Shown here piece after piece: positions 47,005-55,369 of a DNA stretch of 64,000 nt (position 1 is its first letter; every line of letters begins with the position of its first letter). This stretch comes from Rossellomorea aquimaris. GTDB taxonomy: Bacteria > Bacillota > Bacilli > Bacillales > Bacillaceae_B. The notes under the pieces are model-generated. The model saw only the letters and a list, made by a program, of their open reading frames with translations, made no database searches and was not told the origin of the DNA. The stretch spans positions 62,001-126,000 of the forward strand of contig NZ_VTEX01000004.1 in assembly GCF_008180865.1 (NCBI RefSeq), in the 5' to 3' direction. The position numbers and the translations under genes are program-made.

Positions 47005-47265
47005 TTAATGTTCTCTATGGATTTTTTCAAAAGCTCTTTTAGTAAACATTTCTTCTCGTCTCTCCTTTAGGGTCTCTTCCTCTGATTTATGCGCAGATTC
47101 CAAAAAAGTAAATTTATCTCTTTTGAATGAATGGTATTGTGAAAACAGGGTCGTTCCTTTCCGCTACAATCTACTCTGTGCTACTACATTCTTACTCCTT
47201 ATAAGTATTGATAGACACACAAAGAAATCTCCTAATGTTAATCCAAATATGGAGCCCTTAGGCAT
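47005..47265 (-). pseudogene. Possible decayed small gene, split by an in-frame TAG
   Basis: One reading frame shows 33 codons (MPKGSIFGLTLGDFF..) with a short hydrophobic stretch, a TAG at 47164-47166, then 52 codons of charged, plausible protein (HSFKRDKFTFLES, ETLKERREEMFTKR) to TAA at 47005. No ribosome-binding site is clear and no family is recognised. It may be a broken gene for a small membrane protein or only chance. The rest of the 840-bp gap 46860-47702 holds the palindromic element and the gndA terminator. Confidence 0.3.
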
Positions 47266-47441
47266 ATGGATCAAAATGTTTATCGTTTATCGTCATGATC
47301 GCCTATATCCTTTCCTTGAATGACTAAAAATAAGATTGAATAACAACCTTATCTAGAAAACCTTTTTTTCTCCCACGGTATATTGCCTCTTGTAAAGAGT
47401 GCAGGGATCGGTTTTCTATAGATTGTATTTGTCAGTTTTAA

Positions 47442-47605
47442 GCTCTGTCACGAAATTTATAGATGGTGAGGGGAACTGCGTAGACTCCTGCGGTAGTACG
47501 GTCGTGCCGAGACCCCGTTCGGCTAAGCTGAGGAGGCTCGGCCGAACGCTAGCTGCAAGCGAAGCAGTTCCCCTCACCATCCAGCACATACTAATTGACA
47601 GAGCC
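47442..47605. repeat. Nested palindromic Bacillaceae-type repeat
   Basis: Outer arms GCTCTGTCA and TGACAGAGC enclose a perfect 17-bp pair, ATGGTGAGGGGAACTGC (47463-47479) and its complement (47564-47580). Inside are CGTTCGGC / GCCGAACG and phrases such as GTAGACTCCTGCGG, GAGACCCC and GAGGAGGCTC that I know from repeats scattered in Bacillaceae genomes. GC content is well above its surroundings. It has no coding capacity worth noting. Confidence 0.8.
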
Positions 47606-47656
47606 GGAGCAGACTTTTTTTGAAAACAACAATCTTTGTGAAAAAGAGCATTTCAA

Positions 47657-47692
47657 AAATAAAAACCCCTCTCCTAAAAGGAAAGGGGCTTT
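47657..47692 (-). terminator. Terminator after gndA
   Basis: Stem AGCCCCTTTCCT / AGGAGAGGGGTT (minus strand, one mismatch) followed by TTTATTTTTG. Confidence 0.7.
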
Positions 47693-47702
47693 ACTCATTC
47701 GA

Positions 47703-49109
47703 TTATTTCATCCACTCAGTATGGAAAGTACCTTCTTTGTCCACGCGCTCGTACGTATGGGCACCGAAGTAATCACGCTGAGCCTGGATCAGGTTTGCAG
47801 GCAGGGTTTCTGTACGGTAGCTATCGTAGTAAGACAGTGCCGCAGAGAAGCCGGGTACCGGTACACCATTTTGGACGGCTACGCTGATGACTTCGCGGAG
47901 TGCGTATTGGTAACTTTCTACGATCTCTTTGAAATAAGGATCTAATAGAAGGTTTGAAAGATTCGATTCACGGTCGTAAGCTTCTTTAATCTTTTGCAGG
48001 AATTGAGCGCGGATGATGCATCCTCCCCGGAAGATCATTGCGATATCCCCGTATTGAAGATCCCATTTGTACTCATCAGATGCAGAGCGCATTTGCGCGA
48101 AGCCTTGAGCATAAGAACAAATCTTGCTCATGTAAAGAGCTTTACGGATTGATTCAACCAACGCTTTTTTATCGCCTTGGAATGATATCGTGTCAGGTCC
48201 TTTTAGCATTTTGCTTGCCTTCACTCGCTCATCTTTAATGGATGAAATAAAACGGGCAAAGACCGACTCAGTTATGATCGGTAAGGAAACACCAAGATCT
48301 AACGCACTCTGGCTTGTCCATTTTCCTGTACCCTTTTGTCCGGCTTTGTCCAGGATGACATCCACCATGGGCTTTCCTGTATCTTCGTCATTCTTCGTGA
48401 AGATATCTGCTGTGATTTCGATGAGATAGCTATCAAGCTCGCCTTTATTCCAGTCTGCAAACACTTCATGCAGTTCCTTGGCACTTAAGCCCAGGACATT
48501 TTTCATCAGGAAGTACGATTCTGCAATCAGCTGCATATCCCCGTACTCGATGCCGTTGTGCACCATTTTCACATAGTGACCTGCGCCATCAGGACCAATA
48601 TACGTCGTACAAGGGTCTCCATCGACTTTCGCTGCAATGTCTTTCAGGATAGGGGCGACAAGGTCGTACGCTTCCTTCTGTCCACCAGGCATGATGGAAG
48701 GACCAGTAAGGGCACCTTCTTCTCCACCGGAGACACCCGTTCCGATGAAATGAATGCCTAATTCGCTTAATTCGTGATTGCGGCGGCGCGTATCTTCGAA
48801 GAACGTATTTCCTCCGTCAATCAGAATGTCCCCTTTTTCCAGGAACGGCTTTAATTGTTCAATGGTTGCATCAGTTGGATTTCCTGCTTTCACCATCAAA
48901 AGGATCTTTCTAGGCTTTTCTAGGGAATTAACGAATTCTTCAATCGTATATGTAGGAACGACATTCTTTCCTTTAGATTCGCTTACCATTTCATCTGTTT
49001 TTTCACGGGAACGATTATATACAGAAACAGAGTACCCTCTGCTCTCAATATTCCAAGCTAAGTTTTTGCCCATTACGGCTAGACCGATAACACCAATTTC
49101 TTGAGACAT
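47703..49109 (-). CDS. gndA: 6-phosphogluconate dehydrogenase, decarboxylating
   Basis: 468-aa NADP-dependent enzyme giving ribulose-5-phosphate and CO2. [17 protein letters not shown] is the cofactor site, [11 protein letters not shown] and [12 protein letters not shown] hold substrate residues, and the signature [11 protein letters not shown] is near residue 253-263. Matches GndA (YqjI) rather than the shorter GntZ-type in context. AAAGGATG precedes the ATG. Works with zwf 5 kb away to make NADPH. Confidence 0.96.
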   Translation of the reverse strand: MSQEIGVIGLAVMGKNLAWNIESRGYSVSVYNRSREKTDEMVSESKGKNVVPTYTIEEFVNSLEKPRKILLMVKAGNPTDATIEQLKPFLEKGDILIDGGNTFFEDTRRRNHELSELGIHFIGTGVSGGEEGALTGPSIMPGGQKEAYDLVAPILKDIAAKVDGDPCTTYIGPDGAGHYVKMVHNGIEYGDMQLIAESYFLMKNVLGLSAKELHEVFADWNKGELDSYLIEITADIFTKNDEDTGKPMVDVILDKAGQKGTGKWTSQSALDLGVSLPIITESVFARFISSIKDERVKASKMLKGPDTISFQGDKKALVESIRKALYMSKICSYAQGFAQMRSASDEYKWDLQYGDIAMIFRGGCIIRAQFLQKIKEAYDRESNLSNLLLDPYFKEIVESYQYALREVISVAVQNGVPVPGFSAALSYYDSYRTETLPANLIQAQRDYFGAHTYERVDKEGTFHTEWMK

Positions 49110-49308
49110 GCCATTAACATCCTTTCGTTTATAGAATACTGGGTTTTTTCTTTGTAAACTATCAACATTATGTAGGAAAACCTAGTTGACCAATTTTTTA
49201 AAGCCTGTTTTCGAACTCTATTTCAATCTAACAAGAATAGTGTGGTGATGCAAATAATCCGTTTGAAGTGTTCGCTATCTACCTTAAGGTGTCCTCCTTC
49301 TTCCTGGG

Positions 49309-50562
49309 TCATTCCCTTAGAAAATCTTTGTTGAAGCTTGTGTCCTGTTTGGAGTCAAAGGTTTTCTTCTTGTTCTTCCCTTTAATTCCCTGGGAGATTG
49401 AATCTTTCCCGAACTTTTCCTGAAGCTGTGATAAAACGTTGTAAAGTGGTTCCTTTTCTGCAACCTTTCTATAAGAGAACAGGTCCAGTTGTTCGGTTGC
49501 TTCACTTTTTTCCACTATATCCTGGGCGGTGACACCCAAAAGTCTTACGGGATCTCCATCCCAGTGCTTCAACAATATGTCTTTGGCATAATGAAATAGA
49601 TCTTCTTTTTTATATATCGGATTTTCCAGCTTCTTGCTTCTCGTAATGGTTTTTCTGAATTTATCCCTGATCATGAGCTGGATGGTCATCCCCAGAACGT
49701 CTTTCTGCTGCAGGCGTGATGACACTTTTGCACATAGTTTCTCTACAACCATTAATAGCTCGTGTTGGTTCGTTGTATCCTTTGGTAAAGTAGTGGAGTT
49801 TCCAACGCTTTTATAATCATAGATCGAATCAGGGTCCACGCTTCGCCTATCGATCCCGTTGGCGCGTTCTTTGAGACGAAGACCATTGATTCCAAGCAGT
49901 GATTTCAGCTGTATATCATTGGCATGAGCGAGATCATGGCAGGTATGAATACCAAACGAATTGAGCTTTTCTGCGGTCTTCTGTCCAATGCCGTGCATTT
50001 CGATGACAGGAAGGGGCCAGAGCTTTTCAGGGATATCTCGCTTTCTTAATACGGTGATTCCCATAGGCTTTTTCATATCTGAGGCGGTTTTGGCCAGGAA
50101 TTTGTTGGGGGCCACCCCGATGCTGCAGGGAAGATCGAGTTGACTTTTAATTTGGGATTGAATGTCTGACGCAATTTGTAAAGGGGTGCCTTTTTCATAG
50201 GAGGCCGTGATATCCAGATATCCCTCATCAATCGAGACGGGCTCCACTAATTCTGAATATTGTCTGAGGATATCAAATATTCCTTTCGAGGCTGCACGGT
50301 AACGGTCAAAGTTAGGCGTCATGATAATGAGCCCAGGGCACAGTTTTTTGGCTTCCCAAAGAGGCATTGTCGTTTTCACTCCGAAGCTTCTCGCTTCGTA
50401 GCTGCATGTCACGATAATGCCTCTTCTCTCCTGGGGATTCCCGGCAATAGCTAATGGTTTGCCCCTCAATGTTGGGTCAAAAGCCATTTCAACAGAGGCA
50501 TAGAAGCTATTCATATCAACATGAAGGATCACTCGTCCGTTTTTTGGATAATGTGAGTTCAT
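49309..50562 (-). CDS. dinB: DNA polymerase IV (DinB, PolY1 type)
   Basis: 417-aa Y-family polymerase (YqjH/PolY1 in B. subtilis, 414 aa). Catalytic D16 in HVDMNSFYASVE and SIDEGYLDITAS; HhH region MHGIGQKTAEKLNSFGI. The C-terminus carries QLDLFSY, a match to the beta-clamp-binding QLxLF pattern, near residue 363. A second Y-family enzyme (UvrX type) lies at 28.4 kb. No LexA box was seen upstream, unlike uvrX. The ribosome-binding site is weak (GAAAG). Confidence 0.95.
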   Translation of the reverse strand: MNSHYPKNGRVILHVDMNSFYASVEMAFDPTLRGKPLAIAGNPQERRGIIVTCSYEARSFGVKTTMPLWEAKKLCPGLIIMTPNFDRYRAASKGIFDILRQYSELVEPVSIDEGYLDITASYEKGTPLQIASDIQSQIKSQLDLPCSIGVAPNKFLAKTASDMKKPMGITVLRKRDIPEKLWPLPVIEMHGIGQKTAEKLNSFGIHTCHDLAHANDIQLKSLLGINGLRLKERANGIDRRSVDPDSIYDYKSVGNSTTLPKDTTNQHELLMVVEKLCAKVSSRLQQKDVLGMTIQLMIRDKFRKTITRSKKLENPIYKKEDLFHYAKDILLKHWDGDPVRLLGVTAQDIVEKSEATEQLDLFSYRKVAEKEPLYNVLSQLQEKFGKDSISQGIKGKNKKKTFDSKQDTSFNKDFLRE

Positions 50563-50583
50563 TTAAATCGCGGCTTTCTTTGT

Positions 50584-51054
50584 CTAATTTTGATGGGTTT
50601 TTTGCTCGTTCACGTAATCCTTTATCTCTCTAATACCTTCTAGACTCTCTACTAAAACATCGGGGTCTATCTGGGTGATGAACGAATCTTCAAGATTGAT
50701 GATTCCTGAGAAATAGTTTGTTTTTGAATACGCAAGTAAACCTACGTTTGTAAAGGAGTCATTCGGTACTTGGAGAATTTCTTTCGCTTCCTTTACGACC
50801 AAACCGATCTGCATTGTTTCTGTGTGAACGACGAGAAGAAACATTCCTGTTTCTTCACCTGCATTCGTGTCATAAAGGATATTTGCTAAATCAAGGACAG
50901 GGATCAGCTCTCCCCTGACCTTTACAAGTCCCAGGACAAATGAAGGCAGATGAGGGATGGCTCTCACTTCTTCCACTTTTTCAATCGAAACTACGTTCTC
51001 AATCGGTAGAGCATATTCTTCTTTTCCAGCATGAAAAACAACTACTTTCGGCAT
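50584..51054 (-). CDS. CheW-like chemotaxis coupling protein
   Basis: 156-aa single CheW domain. KVVVFHAGKEEYALPIENVVSIEKVE opens the fold, LGLVKVRGELIPVLDLANIL is the conserved core (RGE/RGxxxPVxDL), and the second subdomain follows from about residue 75. It is not next to other chemotaxis genes, so it may be a paralogue of the main CheW; receptor partner unknown. GAGGGG precedes the ATG; upstream in-frame codons lie in the terminator hairpin. Confidence 0.87.
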   Translation of the reverse strand: MPKVVVFHAGKEEYALPIENVVSIEKVEEVRAIPHLPSFVLGLVKVRGELIPVLDLANILYDTNAGEETGMFLLVVHTETMQIGLVVKEAKEILQVPNDSFTNVGLLAYSKTNYFSGIINLEDSFITQIDPDVLVESLEGIREIKDYVNEQKTHQN

Positions 51055-51130
51055 TGTATAACGTCCCCTCTTAAAACTTCTGATATGTATACTTCTAATG
51101 TACCATATTTTAGAAAGGTTGAGTGCTGGT

Positions 51131-51185
51131 TTTGAAAGAAGAAAATGTCCACGAACGAAGGATGAACTTCGGTTCATGGACATTT
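51131..51185 (-). terminator. Terminator distal to yqjE
   Basis: Stem AAATGTCCA.GAAC / GTTC.TGGACATTT followed on the minus strand by TTTTCTTCTTTC. It lies beyond the hairpin repeat element. Confidence 0.7.
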
Positions 51186-51200
51186 GGATGATTAGATGAT

Positions 51201-51345
51201 CTGTCTGGCTCCGGCGGCTAGAGGCTCGAGGTCATAAGTCAAACCTGCCAAAAAGGCAAAGTACGCCTTTCCGGCAGGTTCGTCTTATGCTTGTCGCCTC
51301 TGAGCAAGCCGCCTTCGCTTTTCTATTTGTCAGCTCCGGCGGCTA
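51201..51345 (-). repeat. Single inverted copy of the 126-bp hairpin repeat
   Basis: Read on the minus strand it runs from TAGCCGCCGGAGCTG through AGAAAAGCGAAGGCGGCTTG, GACAAGCATAAG, an inner hairpin (ACCTGCC..AAAGGC / GCCTTT..GGCAGGT), GACTTATGACCTCGAG and again TAGCCGCCGGAGC. It is the same element as at 29797-30085, here single and flanked by the TAGCCGCCGGAGC phrase at both ends. The first TAG is also the yqjE stop codon. Confidence 0.88.
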
Positions 51346-52467
51346 TTCCCCCGCTACTTCCTGAATGATCGCTACAACCATTTCAGAGAGCTTGTTCAGT
51401 TCTTCAACAGGCATTCTTTCGCTCTTCGTATGAATTTCTTCATATCCTACTGCCAAGTTGACTGTCGGCACTCCGAAACCTGCGATGACGTTGGCGTCAC
51501 TTCCACCTCCGCTTGTAAGAAGCTCGCTTGGACGACCGATTTTCTTCGCTGCGCGTTTTGCCACTTCGACTACTTCGTCACCGTCTTTGAACTTGAAGCC
51601 TGGATACATCACCTGTACTTCAACTTCTGCTTTTCCACCCATTTCTTCTGCTACGGATTCGAATGCAGATTTCATCTTCTCTACTTGAGCTTCCATTTTT
51701 TCAGGGACGAGTGAGCGTGCTTCTGCAAGAATATCCGCTTGTTCACATACGATATTCGTTGCTTTCCCACCTTCGAAGCGTCCGATGTTTGCTGTCGTTT
51801 CTTCATCGATGCGGCCGAGTGGCATTTTGGAAATCGCTTTAGCCGCTATCGTGATGGCAGATACGCCTTTTTCAGGAGCTACACCGGCATGTGCTGTTTT
51901 CCCATATATCGTTGCTTTCACTTTCGCTTGTGTAGGAGCGGCAACGATGATATTACCGACTTTCCCATCACTATCAAGGGCGAAACCGTATTTCGCTTTT
52001 ACTAGAGAAGAATCCAGTGCTTTCGCTCCGACTAATCCTGATTCTTCCCCTACCGTAATGATGAACTGAATATCACCGTGAGAGATATTGTTCTCTTTAA
52101 GTACCCGAACAGATTCAAGCATCGTTGCAAGTCCCGCTTTATCATCGGCTCCAAGAATGGTCGTGCCGTCAGAGTAAATATAGCCATCATCTTTAAGCGT
52201 CGGCTTAACCCCTTTTGCAGGGACAACTGTATCCATATGAGAAGTGAAGTAGATGGTATCTACGCCTTCTTTATTCCCTTTCAGCGTACAGATCAGGTTT
52301 CCGGCACCATGGCCCGTTTCCCCCATCGTGTCATCTTCAAATACCTCTACGCCAAGATCAGAGAATTTTTGTGTTAATACTTTGGCGATTTCTGCTTCTT
52401 CTCTCGTTTCAGAATCGATTTGGACCAATTCCAGGAATTCATTCAATAAACGTTCATGATTAATCAT
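51343..52467 (-). CDS. yqjE: M20-family peptidase, PepT-like (YqjE)
   Basis: 374-aa zinc aminopeptidase of the M20/M42-like PepT2 group. Metal and catalytic residues: SHMDTVVPA, GADDKAGLATML, GEESGLVG and the dimerisation domain with GKTAHAGVAPEKG. GGAGG precedes the ATG. The stop codon TAG is contributed by the first bases of the adjoining repeat. Substrate is probably a tripeptide, by family only. Confidence 0.92.
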   Translation of the reverse strand: MINHERLLNEFLELVQIDSETREEAEIAKVLTQKFSDLGVEVFEDDTMGETGHGAGNLICTLKGNKEGVDTIYFTSHMDTVVPAKGVKPTLKDDGYIYSDGTTILGADDKAGLATMLESVRVLKENNISHGDIQFIITVGEESGLVGAKALDSSLVKAKYGFALDSDGKVGNIIVAAPTQAKVKATIYGKTAHAGVAPEKGVSAITIAAKAISKMPLGRIDEETTANIGRFEGGKATNIVCEQADILAEARSLVPEKMEAQVEKMKSAFESVAEEMGGKAEVEVQVMYPGFKFKDGDEVVEVAKRAAKKIGRPSELLTSGGGSDANVIAGFGVPTVNLAVGYEEIHTKSERMPVEELNKLSEMVVAIIQEVAGE

Positions 52468-52543
52468 TTAGTCGACCTCCACAATTATGTATTCACTTCT
52501 ATAGTATAGCGTGAATAGGCCGGTTCAACAAATGGTATCGCTT

Positions 52544-54091
52544 CTACAACGGAATATTTCCGTGCTTTTTCTTTGGCCTTTCTTCCCGTTTATTTCTCAT
52601 CATTTCCAATCCTTGAATCAATTTGATCCGGGTTTCACGGGGATCTATGACGTCATCAACCATTCCACGGGAGGCTGCTACATATGGATTAGCGAATTTC
52701 TCTCGGTACTCTTCAATCTTCTGCTCCCGAAGCTGTTCAGGATTGTCACTACCTGCAATTTCCCTTGCAAAAATAATATTTGCTGCTCCCTGTGGACCCA
52801 TGACGGCAATTTCTGCATTAGGCCATGCAAAAACTAAATCAGCACCGATGGACTTACTGTTTAGTGCAACATAAGCACCTCCATAGGCTTTTCGTAAAAT
52901 CACCGTCATTTTTGGAACCGTAGCTTCTGAATAGGCATAGAGGATTTTCGCACCGTGACGGATGATCCCGCCATGTTCCTGCTTGATTCCAGGGAAGAAG
53001 CCAGTTACATCTTCAAAGGTGATCAATGGGATATTGAAGGAATCACAGAAACGGATAAAACGGGCTGCTTTGTCAGAGGAATCAATGTCGAGCCCTCCTG
53101 CCATGAATTTTGGCTGATTACATACAAGGCCAACGACTTCTCCTTTGATACGGGCCAGTCCAACGACGATATTTTTCGCAAATTCTTTCTGGACCTCCAT
53201 AAAGCTGTCTTCATCCACAATTTCATTGATGACCGTGCGGACGTCGTAAGGACGGATAGCATCGAATGGAATCAGGTCCGTTAAATTCCCACGATAATCA
53301 TCTTCTTCATCCACTTCCAAACGAGGAGGCTTATCCTCATTATTTTGTGGTAAATACGCTAATAGTCTACGAACCTCGAGAAGGACCTCTTCTTCAGTTT
53401 TCCCTCTGAAATGAGCATTCCCGCTGATGGAGTTATGGACCTTCGCACCGCCTAAATCTTCTGAACTGATTTTCTCACCGGTGACTGTTTCAATTACTTT
53501 GGGTCCTGTGATGAACATTTGACTTGTATCATCCACCATAAACACAAAATCCGTGATGGCAGGGGAATAAACCGCTCCTCCTGCGCAAGGTCCCATGATC
53601 ACGGAGATTTGTGGAATCACTCCGGAATAAATAGAGTTTCGATAGAAGATATGTCCGTATCCATCTAAAGAAACGACGCCTTCTTGAATTCTTGCACCAC
53701 CTGAATCATTTAATCCAATGAAAGGTGCACCATTTTTGACCGCCAGATCCATGACATGTGAAATCTTTTTCGCATGCATTTCCCCCAATGCGCCGCCAAA
53801 TACCGTGAAATCCTGAGAAAATAAGTAGATGGGTTTTCCATTTACTTTTCCATAACCTGTAACGACTCCATCTCCGGGGCCCTGAACCCCGTCCAGTCCA
53901 AAGTCTGAACAGCGATGCTCAATGAATGGATTAAGCTCGACAAAGCTGCCCGGATCCACTAAAATATCGATTCGTTCTCTGGCAGTCAGTTTTCCTTTTT
54001 CGTGCTGCTTATCTATTTTTTCATCTCCGCCGCCTAATTCTACTTCTCTTCTGCGATCATACAATTCATTAATTTTTTCATAGATATCCAT
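52544..54091 (-). CDS. yqjD: Propionyl-CoA / acyl-CoA carboxylase beta (carboxyltransferase) subunit
   Basis: 515-aa biotin-dependent carboxyltransferase of the PccB/MmdA family. Both crotonase-like halves are present: N-terminal KLTARERIDILVDPGSF, SQDFTVFGGALGEMHAKK, NDSGGARIQEGV; C-terminal GFFPGIKQEHGGIIRHGAKI and KAYGGAYVALNSK. No biotin carboxylase or carrier gene is next to it, so those subunits must come from elsewhere. It begins 4 bp after the epimerase stop; GGGGGAG precedes the ATG. Confidence 0.92.
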   Translation of the reverse strand: MDIYEKINELYDRRREVELGGGDEKIDKQHEKGKLTARERIDILVDPGSFVELNPFIEHRCSDFGLDGVQGPGDGVVTGYGKVNGKPIYLFSQDFTVFGGALGEMHAKKISHVMDLAVKNGAPFIGLNDSGGARIQEGVVSLDGYGHIFYRNSIYSGVIPQISVIMGPCAGGAVYSPAITDFVFMVDDTSQMFITGPKVIETVTGEKISSEDLGGAKVHNSISGNAHFRGKTEEEVLLEVRRLLAYLPQNNEDKPPRLEVDEEDDYRGNLTDLIPFDAIRPYDVRTVINEIVDEDSFMEVQKEFAKNIVVGLARIKGEVVGLVCNQPKFMAGGLDIDSSDKAARFIRFCDSFNIPLITFEDVTGFFPGIKQEHGGIIRHGAKILYAYSEATVPKMTVILRKAYGGAYVALNSKSIGADLVFAWPNAEIAVMGPQGAANIIFAREIAGSDNPEQLREQKIEEYREKFANPYVAASRGMVDDVIDPRETRIKLIQGLEMMRNKREERPKKKHGNIPL

Positions 54092-54095
54092 TATG

Positions 54096-54509
54096 TTACT
54101 CCCCCTTGATGTTTGATTTATCACATAGTTCATATAGTACACCGTGCGCTGACTTTGGATGCATGAAGGCAACTGCAGCTCCGCCAGCCCCCGTTTTTGG
54201 AGTTTCGTTGATCATCTGGACTCCACTCACTTGCAGTTCCTTGATCCGTTTTTCAATTCCTTCGACACCAAAGGCAATATGGTGAATGCCTTCTCCCTTT
54301 TTCTCAATGAACTTGGCAATCGGACTTTCTTTATGTAGTGGTTCAAGTAACTCAAGCTTAATATTTCCACCATCAATAAATGCTACTTTCACACCTTGAT
54401 TTCCCACTTCTTCGACCTTGACGAGTGAAAGTCCAAGAGTATCTTCATAAAATGGAAGAACATTGTCTATTGATGATACTGCTATTCCGATATGGTCTAC
54501 CTTTTTCAT
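54096..54509 (-). CDS. mce: Methylmalonyl-CoA epimerase
   Basis: 137-aa vicinal-oxygen-chelate enzyme (YqjC in B. subtilis). Metal ligands H6 in VDHIGIAV, H in GIHHIAFGVE near residue 80, and E near the end in GVLYELC. Interconverts (S)- and (R)-methylmalonyl-CoA, the step between PCC and the mutase. GGGGGATGATAGGG precedes the ATG. First gene of mce-yqjD. Confidence 0.93.
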   Translation of the reverse strand: MKKVDHIGIAVSSIDNVLPFYEDTLGLSLVKVEEVGNQGVKVAFIDGGNIKLELLEPLHKESPIAKFIEKKGEGIHHIAFGVEGIEKRIKELQVSGVQMINETPKTGAGGAAVAFMHPKSAHGVLYELCDKSNIKGE

Positions 54510-54699
54510 CCCTATCATCCCCCTGTTGTTTACATGTTCCACCCGTATAGTATTCGATAAACGGTGTCGAATTCCCTCCTAATCCGGCGAATAATTAAAG
54601 CGTTTTCTTTTATGCCAATGGTTGTTTTCTCTCACTATTCACGATAAAATAGAGTTGAAAATCGCCTCTTTAAGGTGAGATGAAGAATGGAGAGATACA

Positions 54700-54795
54700 A
54701 TGGGTAATAAAAAATTACAAAAAATAATTGTATTTGTCATGTTGTTTGCCATGATTGCATCGACAATCATGGCGGGACTGACTTTCTTATTATAA
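54700..54795 (+). CDS. prli42: Stressosome-associated protein Prli42
   Basis: 31-aa single-helix membrane miniprotein. It has the family layout: basic start MGNKKLQK, then one hydrophobic helix with AMIASTIMAGLTFLL at the end. In Listeria Prli42 tethers the stressosome to the membrane to sense oxidative stress. GGAGAG lies 7 nt before the ATG and a terminator follows. No rsb stressosome genes are nearby. The gene is easily missed because of its size. Confidence 0.88.
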   Translation: MGNKKLQKIIVFVMLFAMIASTIMAGLTFLL

Positions 54796-54802
54796 TAGAA
54801 AA

Positions 54803-54851
54803 CAAAGGATCTGCTTTTCGACTGGGTCGATTAGCAGATCCTTTTTATTTT
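54803..54851. terminator. Bidirectional terminator between prli42 and the L,D-transpeptidase gene
   Basis: 12-bp stem AAAGGATCTGCT / AGCAGATCCTTT with T-runs on both sides. Confidence 0.85.
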
Positions 54852-55348
54852 ATCGCACCGTGATCTTTTCCCAGCTGATGGAAGCTTTTGTTCGTTTTGA
54901 CGACTAGAACCTTTGTTCCGACTGGCACCTGATCAAACAGATATTCGACATGTTTGTTGTGCATTCGGATGCATCCATTTGAGATATATTTGCCTATGCT
55001 TGAAGGTTGATTCGTTCCGTGAATTCCATAAATCCTTCCATCTGTCCCCTTGGCGTCAAATCCGATCCACCTTGAACCCAATGGATTCCGGGGGTCTCCA
55101 CCGGGAATGTTCTTCTTACGATAATAAGGGTTCTTGGCTTTAACGGTAACATTAAATAGTCCTTCCGGGGTGAGGGTCGTCGTTTTCCCTGTTGCTACCG
55201 GGAATGTGTGCTGAACCTTCCCGTCGTCGATGAAGGCTAATTGATTACTTTCCTTGTTCACGATAATAAATGGATCCCCGGGAAGTGGATTCCTCCCAAG
55301 CGGCCATATGGGAGAAGCGAACAAGATAATGGCAAGAAGTATACGCAT
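54845..55348 (-). CDS. L,D-transpeptidase (YkuD domain)
   Basis: 167-aa secreted cell-wall enzyme. Hydrophobic leader of about 15 residues, then the YkuD fold; active-site H110 (GIHGTN) and S-x-G-C126-I-R128 (YISNGCIRMHN). No LysM domain, unlike YkuD itself. It would form 3-3 cross-links or act on spore/cell-wall peptides. AAAGGTGATAGG precedes the ATG. YqjB is at this place in B. subtilis, but I do not claim orthology. Confidence 0.9.
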   Translation of the reverse strand: MRILLAIILFASPIWPLGRNPLPGDPFIIVNKESNQLAFIDDGKVQHTFPVATGKTTTLTPEGLFNVTVKAKNPYYRKKNIPGGDPRNPLGSRWIGFDAKGTDGRIYGIHGTNQPSSIGKYISNGCIRMHNKHVEYLFDQVPVGTKVLVVKTNKSFHQLGKDHGAIK

Positions 55349-55369
55349 CCTATCACCTTTTTTCGTGTT

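Noticed and set aside
47399..47623. 74-codon plus-strand frame over the palindromic element
   Set aside because: Covers the inverted repeat in full; composition follows the palindrome and no start signal exists.
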